Assembly (NCBI GenBank): GCA_023397905.1
Contig: JAEWSZ010000182.1
Location: forward strand, 86,666-150,665
Origin: Bacillota bacterium
GTDB lineage: Bacteria > Bacillota > Clostridia > Acetivibrionales > DSM-1351
Direction of reading: 5' to 3'
DNA length: 64,000 nucleotides
Positions 7,793 to 17,136 of this stretch are shown piece by piece; within the stretch, counting starts at the first letter, position 1; each line of letters begins with the position of its first letter. Position numbers and translations under genes: made by a program. The notes below the pieces were generated by a model that did no database searches, was not told where the DNA came from, and saw only the letters and a list, made by a program, of their open reading frames with translations.

Positions 7793-10219
7793 ATGATTAA
7801 AAATTTACAAAATAGTTTTACTGCTAATATACTTAAAAAAAAAGAAATATCACCATTATTTATATGTATTTGTATTATTGCACTATTACAGTTTATTATA
7901 TCTCTTCGCTGGATTATTCTTGACAAAAGTCCTATACAGTGGGATCAAAGTGGATATATGCTTCAAGCAACCATAACATATAAAACATTAGTACAGAAAG
8001 GGATATTTAATTTTATTTATCAGCTTTTTAACTATGATAGAGGAAGAGTTGATTTAGTAATTTTGTTAGTACAACCTTTCTTTAAAATTTTTGGTATACA
8101 AACTTATTCTGCGATGATAAGTTTGAATATTTGCTGGTTTATTACTGGATTTGCTATATATGGATTAGGAAAGGAAATAATTAATAATAGTATAGGTAAA
8201 TTAATAGGTGTTATAGCATTTCTTTTCTTTGGATTATATCAATTTACAACTATGTTAACTCATAACTTCTTAGTTGAATTTTATTTAGTTACTGTAGTTA
8301 CTGTTTTTTACTATTTTATAATGATTTTCTATAGAACAAAATCAATAAAGTATAGTTATTTTATTGGTATATCAATTGGCTTAGGATTAATGATAAAAGT
8401 AACATTTGTAGCTTTTCTTTTACCTCTAATGTTTTTAATTTATAATATTTTTAAAAGTTCTGATACAAAAAGAATATTTGTAAAAAAAGTGGCACCAATT
8501 ATTATATTTCCCATAATATTGTCAGGTCCATTCTATTTTTATAATTTAAAATATATTATTCAAACAACCCAATTTTTATCGAGCGTAAATCTTGCTAATC
8601 TATATGGGTTTGGAGAGGTTTTTAATATTAAAACAATATTGGATTATTTGAAAAATATATTCATTGAACCTACTTTGTTTCCGATTACCATTATTGCAAT
8701 AATAATAACTTTAATATCAGTAAAGAAACTGTTTAGTAAAAAATATAGATTTTACTTTATTATGTTATTTTCGTGGTTTATCATACCAGTTATGCTTTCA
8801 ACTTTTGGAGCAATTAAAGATTCAAGATATTTGTATCCAGCCTTGGTTCCTTTATTTTTAGCAGCAGGAGTTGGTATTTCAGTTTTAGTAAGAAAGGATA
8901 AAATAATTGGAATAATAGCAATTATTTTAATTTGCATATTACCCCTTTATCAGTTCAGTGTTTCAAATGGATTAATAAATAAATTAGGCATAAAAATTGA
9001 TAACTATATTACATTTGAACCAGCACCGGATAGGAATGATTGGAAGATTTCTGAAACTGTTAAAATTCTTAATCAGGTTTTAAATGAGAAAAAAGAGGTA
9101 GTTTTTTTAGGAGGTAATAAAAACTACCATTTAAACTTGTTTAGATTTTATGGAGTTATGCAGGATATTAATATTAATTATAGTACTATTCCTTATTATA
9201 ATGAAAATTTAACTTTTGATGAAGCGATGAAATATATTAAAGATTTAAATCCTTCAGGCATTTTATATAAGACAGGAGAAAATTGGCCAGAATTTTCAAA
9301 TAAATATTCAAAAGAAATAATTGAACAGTTATCTACTGATTCAAATTATGTAAAAATTGATCTTAATATTACACAGCCTGATGGTAGTAAATTTTATATG
9401 TTTGTGCCTAAGACAAAGAATAACAATATTGAACAAAATTTTAAGGTGCCAATTTCAGAAGATACTAATATAATGTCAAATATTGATTTATCTGAATCGG
9501 TTAATCAAGGCAATGGAAGTTTATTACATATCATTGGATGGGGTATTATAAACGATACAAATTCGTATGACAATAAAATATTTATAGTATTAAAATCTGA
9601 AGATAAAACAATAATTTTTAATACGAATCAAATGTTGAGGAAAGACATTACTGATGCATTTGGTAGAAACTTTAATAAGAATTTTGATAATAGTGGATTT
9701 AATACTTATATTCCTGAAAATTTATTAAATGATGGGAAGTATAGAATTGGCGTATGTATTACTAATGGTGATAAAAAGTATTTAAATTTTAGCAATACAT
9801 ATGTTACAAAAAATGATGATGGTATTTTTAATGGATTTCTTTCTGATGAAAAGAATATTATTGAATATAATTTTACAAATAAGATTAAGTGCGATGTTGA
9901 ATTGATAAAAAACAGTATAGAGACTAAAACAGTGGAGATATCTGGGTTTGCTTTTATACAAGGTGTAAACAATTTAAATAGTAAAGTTTTCATTGCTTTA
10001 AAATCAGATGATAAAGAATTAGTTTTTGATACGGCATGTATAAAAAGACCAGATGTTACAAAAGTTTTCGGAGATGATATAAATATAGGTGATTGTGGAT
10101 TTCAAACATTTATACCAATAAAATTATTGCAGAATAATAATTATAAGATAGGAATTATCATTGAGGCTGAAGGTGAAAGTTATCTTCAGTATACAAACAA
10201 CATATTTTCTAAAAAGTAA
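7793..10219 (+). CDS. GT-C/PMT-like membrane glycosyltransferase with duplicated C-terminal domain
   Basis: 808 residues. About residues 20-400 contain some ten hydrophobic segments; the first outer loop has SPIQWDQSGYMLQA, which fits the acidic catalytic loop of GT39/ArnT-like enzymes that take sugar from a polyprenyl-phosphate. A soluble region follows. Its end is an internal duplication: residues about 570-680 and 697-808 share an order of motifs (IIGWGII / ISGFAFI, FIVLKSEDK / FIALKSDDK, R-x-D-[IV]-T-x-[AV]-FG, SGFNTYIP / CGFQTFIP, KYRIGV / NYKIGI). The gene is even more AT-rich than its neighbours, suggesting separate acquisition. AGAGGAGAGG precedes the ATG. Acceptor unknown. Confidence 0.7.
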   Translation: MIKNLQNSFTANILKKKEISPLFICICIIALLQFIISLRWIILDKSPIQWDQSGYMLQATITYKTLVQKGIFNFIYQLFNYDRGRVDLVILLVQPFFKIFGIQTYSAMISLNICWFITGFAIYGLGKEIINNSIGKLIGVIAFLFFGLYQFTTMLTHNFLVEFYLVTVVTVFYYFIMIFYRTKSIKYSYFIGISIGLGLMIKVTFVAFLLPLMFLIYNIFKSSDTKRIFVKKVAPIIIFPIILSGPFYFYNLKYIIQTTQFLSSVNLANLYGFGEVFNIKTILDYLKNIFIEPTLFPITIIAIIITLISVKKLFSKKYRFYFIMLFSWFIIPVMLSTFGAIKDSRYLYPALVPLFLAAGVGISVLVRKDKIIGIIAIILICILPLYQFSVSNGLINKLGIKIDNYITFEPAPDRNDWKISETVKILNQVLNEKKEVVFLGGNKNYHLNLFRFYGVMQDININYSTIPYYNENLTFDEAMKYIKDLNPSGILYKTGENWPEFSNKYSKEIIEQLSTDSNYVKIDLNITQPDGSKFYMFVPKTKNNNIEQNFKVPISEDTNIMSNIDLSESVNQGNGSLLHIIGWGIINDTNSYDNKIFIVLKSEDKTIIFNTNQMLRKDITDAFGRNFNKNFDNSGFNTYIPENLLNDGKYRIGVCITNGDKKYLNFSNTYVTKNDDGIFNGFLSDEKNIIEYNFTNKIKCDVELIKNSIETKTVEISGFAFIQGVNNLNSKVFIALKSDDKELVFDTACIKRPDVTKVFGDDINIGDCGFQTFIPIKLLQNNNYKIGIIIEAEGESYLQYTNNIFSKK

Positions 10220-10290
10220 TTATTACTTTAAGTCCAGCAATTTATTTGTGGAGATTTGAAGTATATAAAAAATAATAGGGATTGATACAT

Positions 10291-12588
10291 ATGAAGCAAA
10301 AAGAGTTATACAATATTTCTAAAAATAAAATAGCTATATTGGGCATACTGGTAGCAGTATTTTGTGTCTTCTATTATTGGAATTTAAAATATGCTGTTAT
10401 AAATTATGATGACTACAGATTTCTCGGATTGTATAAGGATCGAATTCAAACATACGGTTGGATTAGTACGTTGCTTTATGCAGCCTTCAATTGCGATTTG
10501 GGGAATGAGTTCAGGACCTATGCTCTATTAAAGGTAATTACTGTTATTTTCGCAGGTACAATTGGGTTTAATGCAAAAGTATATGCTTTTATTATGACTT
10601 TCGGTCATTTTGTTTCTGCAATAGTATTATATAGGATATTAAAATTCTTTTATAAGAATATTCCTTTATGTGTGATTTGTACAGGCTTGTGGCTGTTTAA
10701 TCCATTTACAACTTTACAAACTTTGCATCATTGGCTATATATCATGGTACCTGCATATGCTTTTATAGGATTATGTTTTGTGCATTTCTGTACTACCATT
10801 AGAAATTGGTATAAACTTACCCTAGAAATGTTTTTAATCATCTGTTGTGCTTTTTTTGGCGAAGGAATACTTATTTCTTTAGCTGTATATTTTGGAATAG
10901 TTCTTTTTTGTGACATAAAAAAAGAAGATTGGAAAACGATGCTTCTTCATTTATGTCAAGGTGCAATTCTAGTACTAATGTTTATCGGATATTATTGTGT
11001 ATATAAATTTAAAGTATATACTCCTGGTGAAACAGAGAGATTCCCATTATTTCAAATTCTTTCAAAAATAAAGGATTTAACTTCACTTTTTTATTCGATA
11101 ATTACTTCAAATGCGGAAAGTATAATTACTATTATTAACAAGTTCGATTTGAATTATGTGCGCGAGGTAGCTAATTTTAGGTTTGTAGTAATTAGCTGTG
11201 TTGCTGTGATTGGAGTATATTTTCTTTTAATAAAACTTCTAAAAAATAATGATAACAATTCAGAATGTACTACCCAAAATCATAGAACCGTACTTATCAT
11301 ATTATTTTCTACTTATGCAATTTATTTTTTACTTCAACTTTATACTACTGCCAAATTTCCCGCAAGGTATATGGCTGTTTGTATTCCATGCCTGTTAATT
11401 GCATTTTTTCTCATAATTGATCGTCATATATTTAACAGATATTTAAAGTATGGAATAATAATAGTATGTTTGTTGGCGATTTCTCTTTCCACTGTAATTC
11501 ATTATACGATAATGACTCCGTACTATGGCGAATATCGTACAAGTATTGATAAAGCCTTACAAGATGGCCAATCACTGGGAAAGAAATATGTACTATTTGA
11601 AAGTACATATCCTAATTATAATTTAGATACAAAATTATTTGAGCGGCTCCGGTACCCAACTCTTTTAATGAGAAATGAGCAGTTCTATTATCCTCCGGTA
11701 AATAGTTCCACTGTTCCAGAACCTATTTCTATGTTTTGGATTTTGGATGATTATGTTCGTGAAAATACCTCATTGGTTCCAGCTTTCACGTGGACGGAAG
11801 ATTTACCTGATGATAAGGTTAAATTGATAACCAGGGATGACCCTATGAAAACTCCGGGATTCAACGAAAATAAATATAAATATGTTGTTTGCAGCAAGAA
11901 TGATGTGATGATTATCAGCACAGAAGATCTATATTTTTTTGATGCTTTTAATGAAAATGAAAGAGAAGGTTTCAAGGTTTATTATAAATGGAATGATTAC
12001 TATAATTCTGTGAGTTATCTTGGTGCAACACTTTATGCAGATGGTGTAGGTGATTCATACAAATATGCTTCTTCTTATATTCATAGATATTCAGAGTATA
12101 TTGATAAAACAGAATATAGTATATTTGGAGTTAATTTAGGCGGACCTAAAACAGTTAATTTCTTTAAAGACGCACCATATCCTACCGAAACAACTTCTAA
12201 GATTAAATATGGGTATGTGACTGAAGGTGGTTCGAGCGACTATACAGAATACGTTAAAGGAATTCATGGTTCAAACCGGAATGGGAACTTTTCCTATCGT
12301 ATTACTTTAGAGCATCCGGACGATGTAAACCTTGCTCTGGAGTTTGAGGATATTTGGTCACATGAAGTAGGAAATCGCGAGTTTGACATACACATAAAAA
12401 CAGATAAAAGAGAGTTTACAGTTACTAATGTTGATATTTATCGGCTAACTAAATTAAATAATATTATTTGTTTGGAGATTCCGTTAGGAAAAACACAGGA
12501 AATTAATGTTGAACTGATTCAATCTAATGGAAGTAAGGATATTCCATTTTGTAATGCAATTAGGTTATTCTCAAATTCAAATAGCTAG
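10291..12588 (+). CDS. Large polytopic membrane protein, probable GT-C glycosyltransferase
   Basis: About 765 residues. Roughly ten hydrophobic segments lie in residues 10-415, followed by a soluble outward-facing part of about 350 residues. The loop after the first helix contains VINYDDYRFLGLYKDR; an Asp-Asp pair at this place is typical of the catalytic outer loop of GT-C enzymes. The C-terminal region (about 500-765) is predicted beta-rich with no family I recognise. A TTG at 10282 is in frame, but AATAGGG at 10274-10280 is spaced for the ATG at 10291. It is the third large membrane protein in this block and sits before the GT2 enzyme that could make its lipid-linked donor. Confidence 0.6.
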   Translation: MKQKELYNISKNKIAILGILVAVFCVFYYWNLKYAVINYDDYRFLGLYKDRIQTYGWISTLLYAAFNCDLGNEFRTYALLKVITVIFAGTIGFNAKVYAFIMTFGHFVSAIVLYRILKFFYKNIPLCVICTGLWLFNPFTTLQTLHHWLYIMVPAYAFIGLCFVHFCTTIRNWYKLTLEMFLIICCAFFGEGILISLAVYFGIVLFCDIKKEDWKTMLLHLCQGAILVLMFIGYYCVYKFKVYTPGETERFPLFQILSKIKDLTSLFYSIITSNAESIITIINKFDLNYVREVANFRFVVISCVAVIGVYFLLIKLLKNNDNNSECTTQNHRTVLIILFSTYAIYFLLQLYTTAKFPARYMAVCIPCLLIAFFLIIDRHIFNRYLKYGIIIVCLLAISLSTVIHYTIMTPYYGEYRTSIDKALQDGQSLGKKYVLFESTYPNYNLDTKLFERLRYPTLLMRNEQFYYPPVNSSTVPEPISMFWILDDYVRENTSLVPAFTWTEDLPDDKVKLITRDDPMKTPGFNENKYKYVVCSKNDVMIISTEDLYFFDAFNENEREGFKVYYKWNDYYNSVSYLGATLYADGVGDSYKYASSYIHRYSEYIDKTEYSIFGVNLGGPKTVNFFKDAPYPTETTSKIKYGYVTEGGSSDYTEYVKGIHGSNRNGNFSYRITLEHPDDVNLALEFEDIWSHEVGNREFDIHIKTDKREFTVTNVDIYRLTKLNNIICLEIPLGKTQEINVELIQSNGSKDIPFCNAIRLFSNSNS

Positions 12589-12625
12589 TTTGCTATTAGT
12601 AAGTAAGCGCTATTAAGTTGCAATG

Positions 12626-12675
12626 CAACAAAATCTTATCTATAATTGTTATATAAAAAGCATTTTGTTGTTTTT
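12626..12675 (+). terminator. Possible intrinsic terminator
   Basis: CAACAAAAT (12626-12634) is complementary to ATTTTGTTG (12662-12670), which runs into five T residues. The 27-base loop is long, so this is only a moderate candidate. It lies between two large genes of the polysaccharide block. Confidence 0.35.
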
Positions 12676-12736
12676 GCCCTATTGAATACATTTTTAGTCA
12701 GATAATCAACAAATATTTAAAGAAGGAGACAATAAA

Positions 12737-13474
12737 ATGAACATTGGATTATGTCTGATAACATGGAACGAATTAGAAGGTTGCAAACACGATATACCTT
12801 TAATCGATAGAAGCAAGTTTGAACAAATTTATTGTATAGATGGCGGTAGTACAGACGGAACTGTTGAATACTTGGAGGAGCAAGGAATAACAGTCTACAG
12901 GCAGACTAAAAAGGGCTTAAATCAAGCCTGCATAGATGGAGCTGATTTTTGTAACTGTGACGCATTTGTTTTTTTCCATCCAAAAGGAACAATACCGGTG
13001 GAAGATACATACAAATTTCGTGAATATTATGAACAGGGATATGAGTTTGTTGTTGGGAGCCGGATGATGAAAGGCTCACATAATGAAGAAGATGGTAAAT
13101 TGGTCAAACCAAGAAAATGGTTTGTACTGGGGATGGGTTTACTTGCAAAGATACTTTTTAAAAAAGAAGGAAACACTGTTTGGGATACTTTGCATGGTTT
13201 TAGGGGCATGACGGTAAGTGCATTTAGAAGACTTGGTATTTCGAATTTTGATCCGTCAATTGATATAGAAATGGTGTGCAGAAGTTACAAATATAAAGTT
13301 AAACGTATTGAATTCCCTACACAGGAAATGGCAAGGCTGGCAGGCGAAACCCACTTTAAAGCATTTGCAACAGGGAAAAAGCTATTAAAGTACATATTAT
13401 GGGAGTTAAAACGTAAAGATGAAGCAGTGGGAATTGATGAGCCAGTGTTAAGCGGACAGGTTGATAAACCATAG
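12737..13474 (+). CDS. Glycosyltransferase family 2, polyprenyl-phosphate-sugar-synthase-like
   Basis: 245 residues. LITWNELEG opens the GT-A fold and IDGGSTDGT is the nucleotide-binding motif; the layout and length resemble dolichol/undecaprenyl-phosphate mannosyltransferase (DPM1, ArnC and GtrB catalytic part) without the C-terminal membrane helices. The place where the D-x-D of these enzymes is expected reads FVFFHPKGTIP, so the classical acidic pair is not visible. HGFRGM and a downstream SIDIEM segment match the acceptor-side region of the family. AAGAAGGAG precedes the ATG. Together with the EamA pair and GT-C proteins it completes a plausible lipid-linked-sugar route; the sugar is unknown. 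Confidence 0.7.
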   Translation: MNIGLCLITWNELEGCKHDIPLIDRSKFEQIYCIDGGSTDGTVEYLEEQGITVYRQTKKGLNQACIDGADFCNCDAFVFFHPKGTIPVEDTYKFREYYEQGYEFVVGSRMMKGSHNEEDGKLVKPRKWFVLGMGLLAKILFKKEGNTVWDTLHGFRGMTVSAFRRLGISNFDPSIDIEMVCRSYKYKVKRIEFPTQEMARLAGETHFKAFATGKKLLKYILWELKRKDEAVGIDEPVLSGQVDKP

Positions 13475-13490
13475 TAATGGAGGACTATAT

Positions 13491-14732
13491 ATGAAGGTAG
13501 CTGTGTTGGGTGCAGGTATATCAGGAATTACAATAGCAAAAAAACTAGAAGAGAAGAATATTGAAGTTGTTTTATATGAAAAGTGCAGCCATGCGGGAGG
13601 ACTTGCAAAAACCCGTATTGTAAATGGATATGTATATGACTTGCATGGCGGACATATTTTTAATTCAAAGCATAAAGAAATTGTTGAATGGGTTTTTTCT
13701 TTTTTACCCAAAGAGCAATGGCAGTATTCAGTGAGAAATGCAAAGATTTTCTTTGGAGATAGATATGTATCCTACCCTTTTGAGTTGTCTTTATGCGAAT
13801 TAAATGCTGAAGATGCAACAGATTGCGTATATGATTACATGATGTCTCAGCAGGGTAAAGAGCCTGAAAATTTCAAAGACTGGTTGATTTGGAATTTTGG
13901 ACAGGCTATAGCGGACTATTACATGATACCATATAATACAAAAATATGGTCATATCCTCTTGAAGATATGGAGACAAAATGGATGCAAGGAAAAATGCCT
14001 TTACCAGATAAGAAGGAGATTATTAAATCCCTTCTTTTAAAAGATCCAAGTGAAAGAAAAATGCCTCACTCAACTTATTATTACCCTATAATCGGAGGTA
14101 TTCAATCTATGGTTGATGCTTTATCAAATGGGTTAAATATTAAGCTGGATGCACCGGCGGAAAAGATTGAAAAAATTGATGGCAAATGGTATGTAAATGG
14201 CCAGGGTGGATACGATAGAATTATTTCAACCGTTCCACTGCCTGTACTTGCGGATGCAATGGAGCTTCCACATACGGTCAGGCTGGCAATAGACGGATTA
14301 AAATATAACAGCTTGACTACCATGCTTTTTAAATGTCCTGAAACGGATTTGTCATGGGTTTATATCCCTTCAAAAGAATACCGGTCTCATAGAGTATGTT
14401 ATCAGGGAGCATTTTCATCCAAAGCCTGCCCTTCAGGGTGCAGCGGAGCAATAGAGGTAATTGGCGGTAAATTTAGTGTCACGTCAGACATTCTTGATAA
14501 ACAAAAAGTTATTCCAGATGAGTTTGAATTGATAAATCTAATTGACAGTGAATTTGCAGAGTATGCTTATGTTATCCATGATAAAGACTATAGAAAAAAT
14601 ACCGGTGTTGTTAGCAAGTATTTTGAATCTATAAGCGATTTTGATTTATTAGGAAGATTTGCAACATGGAATTATAATAATATGGATATGTGTATGCTTG
14701 AGGCATTTAGACTGGCTGAAAAAATCAATTAA
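13491..14732 (+). CDS. FAD-dependent UDP-galactopyranose-mutase/protoporphyrinogen-oxidase-like protein
   Basis: About 413 residues. AVLGAGISGITIAKKLEE is the N-terminal FAD-binding G-x-G-x-x-G fold, followed by the VLYEK strand end and GGLAKTR. HGGHIFNSKH and a C-terminal GRFATWNYNNMDMC resemble the positions used by UDP-galactopyranose mutase (G-R-x-A-x-Y-x-Y-x-x-M-D), while overall it falls in the broad amine-oxidase/protoporphyrinogen-oxidase superfamily. In this setting a nucleotide-sugar ring-contracting mutase or related redox-neutral sugar enzyme is the best guess. An upstream TTG at 13461 is in frame, but GGAGG at about 13480 points to the ATG at 13491. Confidence 0.6.
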   Translation: MKVAVLGAGISGITIAKKLEEKNIEVVLYEKCSHAGGLAKTRIVNGYVYDLHGGHIFNSKHKEIVEWVFSFLPKEQWQYSVRNAKIFFGDRYVSYPFELSLCELNAEDATDCVYDYMMSQQGKEPENFKDWLIWNFGQAIADYYMIPYNTKIWSYPLEDMETKWMQGKMPLPDKKEIIKSLLLKDPSERKMPHSTYYYPIIGGIQSMVDALSNGLNIKLDAPAEKIEKIDGKWYVNGQGGYDRIISTVPLPVLADAMELPHTVRLAIDGLKYNSLTTMLFKCPETDLSWVYIPSKEYRSHRVCYQGAFSSKACPSGCSGAIEVIGGKFSVTSDILDKQKVIPDEFELINLIDSEFAEYAYVIHDKDYRKNTGVVSKYFESISDFDLLGRFATWNYNNMDMCMLEAFRLAEKIN

Positions 14733-14759
14733 TGAAAAAATGTAGAATGAGGTTGGAAA

Positions 14760-15695
14760 ATGGACAGAGACAGTAAAATATATATTGCTGGACATAAGGG
14801 GCTTGTTGGCTCAGCGATTATACGAAAACTTGAAAAGGATGGCTATAGAAATATTATAACAAAGACGCATAAGGAGCTTGATTTAGCAAGACAGACGGAT
14901 GTTGAGGAATTTTTTCATGAAGAAAAACCTGAATATGTATTCCAGGCAGCGGCCAAGGTTGGAGGTATTCATGCTAATGCTACTTATCCGGCTGATTTCA
15001 TAATGCAGAATCTTTTGATTCAATGCAATATTATTAATTCAAGCTATCTTTTCAAAGTAAAGAAGCTCATGTTTTTGGGGAGTTCTTGCATATATCCACG
15101 TGAGTGCCCTCAGCCAATAAAAGAGGAATATTTATTAACTTCACCATTAGAAAAAACAAATGAAGCTTATGCATTAGCCAAAATAGCCGGCTTAAAAACC
15201 TGTCAGTATTACAATGAACAGTATGGAACAGATTACATCAGTGTTATGCCTTGTAATCTATATGGAATAAATGATAATTTCGAAGGAGCAAATTCTCACG
15301 TTTTGCCAGCGTTGATAAAAAAATTCCATGAAGCCAAAGTGGAAAATTTGCCGTCAGTAACAATGTGGGGGACTGGTAAGCCTTTACGAGAATTTTTATT
15401 TTGTGACGATTTAGCTGAAGCGTGTGTCTTTTTAATGAACAATTATTCTGGTAATGACTTTTTTAATATAGGTTATGGCGAAGAGGTCACTATAAGGGAG
15501 TTAGCAGAAATTATAAAAGAAGTAGTTGAATATGAAGGCGACATTGTACTGGATTCTTCCAAACCTGATGGAACATATCGTAAACTTACTGATATCAGTA
15601 GAATTAAAAGTGTGGGATGGAGTCCCAAAGTGGATTTAAGAACAGGTATAAAGATAACATATGATTGGTATGTAAAAAACGTTGCCCGCTCTTAA
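14760..15695 (+). CDS. fcl: GDP-L-fucose synthase
   Basis: 311 residues, the family's normal size. It catalyses epimerisation and NADPH reduction of GDP-4-keto-6-deoxymannose to GDP-L-fucose. Visible are [10 protein letters not shown] (dinucleotide loop), FLGSSCIYP (Ser of the catalytic triad), YALAKIAG (Y-x3-K) and [12 protein letters not shown], all highly characteristic of Fcl/WcaG. Its partner gmd lies two genes downstream and the GDP-mannose-forming enzyme between them, an unusual order since gmd and fcl are commonly adjacent. The start has GAGGTTGG upstream. Confidence 0.92.
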   Translation: MDRDSKIYIAGHKGLVGSAIIRKLEKDGYRNIITKTHKELDLARQTDVEEFFHEEKPEYVFQAAAKVGGIHANATYPADFIMQNLLIQCNIINSSYLFKVKKLMFLGSSCIYPRECPQPIKEEYLLTSPLEKTNEAYALAKIAGLKTCQYYNEQYGTDYISVMPCNLYGINDNFEGANSHVLPALIKKFHEAKVENLPSVTMWGTGKPLREFLFCDDLAEACVFLMNNYSGNDFFNIGYGEEVTIRELAEIIKEVVEYEGDIVLDSSKPDGTYRKLTDISRIKSVGWSPKVDLRTGIKITYDWYVKNVARS

Positions 15696-15735
15696 AATAA
15701 TTTGATAATGTGGGAAATATATAGGGGGAATTTAG

Positions 15736-17103
15736 TTGTATACTGTTTTACTATCGGGAGGATCTGGAAAGAGGCTATGGCCATTATCAAATGATCTTCG
15801 CTCAAAACAATATATTAAGGTTATCAGTAACGAAGGTGGTAATAATAAACCTTGTTCTATGATACAAAGAGTATGGGGGCAGTTAGGTGAGGCTGAACTG
15901 GCTGATAAATCTATTATTACTGCAAGCAAAGGACAAGTGGAAATTATAAAGAGTCAGCTGGGTGAGGACGTTAATATTGTTATAGAACCGGAGAGACGAA
16001 ATACCTTTCCGGCCGTTGCAATTTCATGTGCATATTTAAAAACGGTATTAAAAGCTTCTGATGATGAAACCATAGTCATTTTACCTGTTGATCCATATAC
16101 AGACAATGGATATTTTGAAAAGTTGAAAACCTTGGAAACCATATTAAAAGTATCTAAGGCTGAAATAGTACTGATGGGAGCCAAACCAACACAACCATCG
16201 TCTAAATATGGCTATATTGTACCCAAACAACATACTTTGGAAGTTAATTTATCCTACATAGAAGTTAAAGGCTTTACGGAAAAACCTACAGTTAGTCTTG
16301 CCAAAGAATTGATAGAAGAAGGAGCGCTTTGGAATTGTGGGGTATTCGGGTTCAGATTAGGTACTATATTAAGTAAGATAAAAAATTATGGCTTAAACGG
16401 TGATTATTATGAAATGTTCAATCATTATGAAAGACTTCCCAAAATAAGCTTTGACTATGAGGTTCTTGAAAAGAGTCAGAATATTGTAGCTGTTGAATAT
16501 GATGGAGTTTGGAAGGACATAGGAACATGGAATGCGTTATCTGAGCAAATGTTTGACCATAGCATTGGTAATGTAATCATACATGATAGCTGTGAGAATA
16601 CTAATGTCATAAATGAGCTCAGGATGCCAATCGTTGTTATAGGAACTAAGGATATTGTTATTTCAGCATCGGTTGATGGCATACTGGTATCTGATAAACA
16701 GCAAAGTACTAGGATTAAAGATTGTGTGGAGAATTTTACATATCCACCAATGTATGAAGAGCGGCGTTGGGGAACAATTACCGTTTTAGATATCACTAAA
16801 AAGGATGGAGTATATACAGCAACAAGAAAAATCTCAATATTTGAAAATATGAATTCAAGTTATCATTACCATAATGATAGAGATGAAGTGTGGACTGTTT
16901 TAGCTGGAAGTGGCGAGATGGTAATTAACGGAATAAAGCAACTTATAATGGCTGGGGATGTGATCAGGATTCCTTCACATACAAAGCATGCTGTTAAATC
17001 ATTAAATGGGATTGAATTTTTAGAAGTTCAGATAGGTAGAACAGTTGCTGATATTGATATAAATCGGATAACAGTAAATTGGGGAGAAATTGAGGCTCGC
17101 TAA
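15736..17103 (+). CDS. Bifunctional mannose-1-phosphate guanylyltransferase/mannose-6-phosphate isomerase
   Basis: 455 residues; starts at TTG with AGGGGGAA 5' of it. Residues 1-270 are the nucleotidyltransferase: LLSGGSGKRLWPLS is the pyrophosphorylase signature, EPERRNTFPA and GFTEKP are the metal/sugar-binding motifs. Residues about 345-455 are the type II phosphomannose isomerase cupin: SSYHYHNDRDEVW carries metal-binding His, and IPSHTKHAV closes the cupin. It makes mannose-6-P and GDP-mannose, feeding gmd and fcl on either side. No phosphomannomutase gene is in the window, so that step must be encoded elsewhere. Confidence 0.9.
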   Translation: MYTVLLSGGSGKRLWPLSNDLRSKQYIKVISNEGGNNKPCSMIQRVWGQLGEAELADKSIITASKGQVEIIKSQLGEDVNIVIEPERRNTFPAVAISCAYLKTVLKASDDETIVILPVDPYTDNGYFEKLKTLETILKVSKAEIVLMGAKPTQPSSKYGYIVPKQHTLEVNLSYIEVKGFTEKPTVSLAKELIEEGALWNCGVFGFRLGTILSKIKNYGLNGDYYEMFNHYERLPKISFDYEVLEKSQNIVAVEYDGVWKDIGTWNALSEQMFDHSIGNVIIHDSCENTNVINELRMPIVVIGTKDIVISASVDGILVSDKQQSTRIKDCVENFTYPPMYEERRWGTITVLDITKKDGVYTATRKISIFENMNSSYHYHNDRDEVWTVLAGSGEMVINGIKQLIMAGDVIRIPSHTKHAVKSLNGIEFLEVQIGRTVADIDINRITVNWGEIEAR

Positions 17104-17136
17104 CTTTATCAATTTAAAAGAATGGAGAATTTCATA

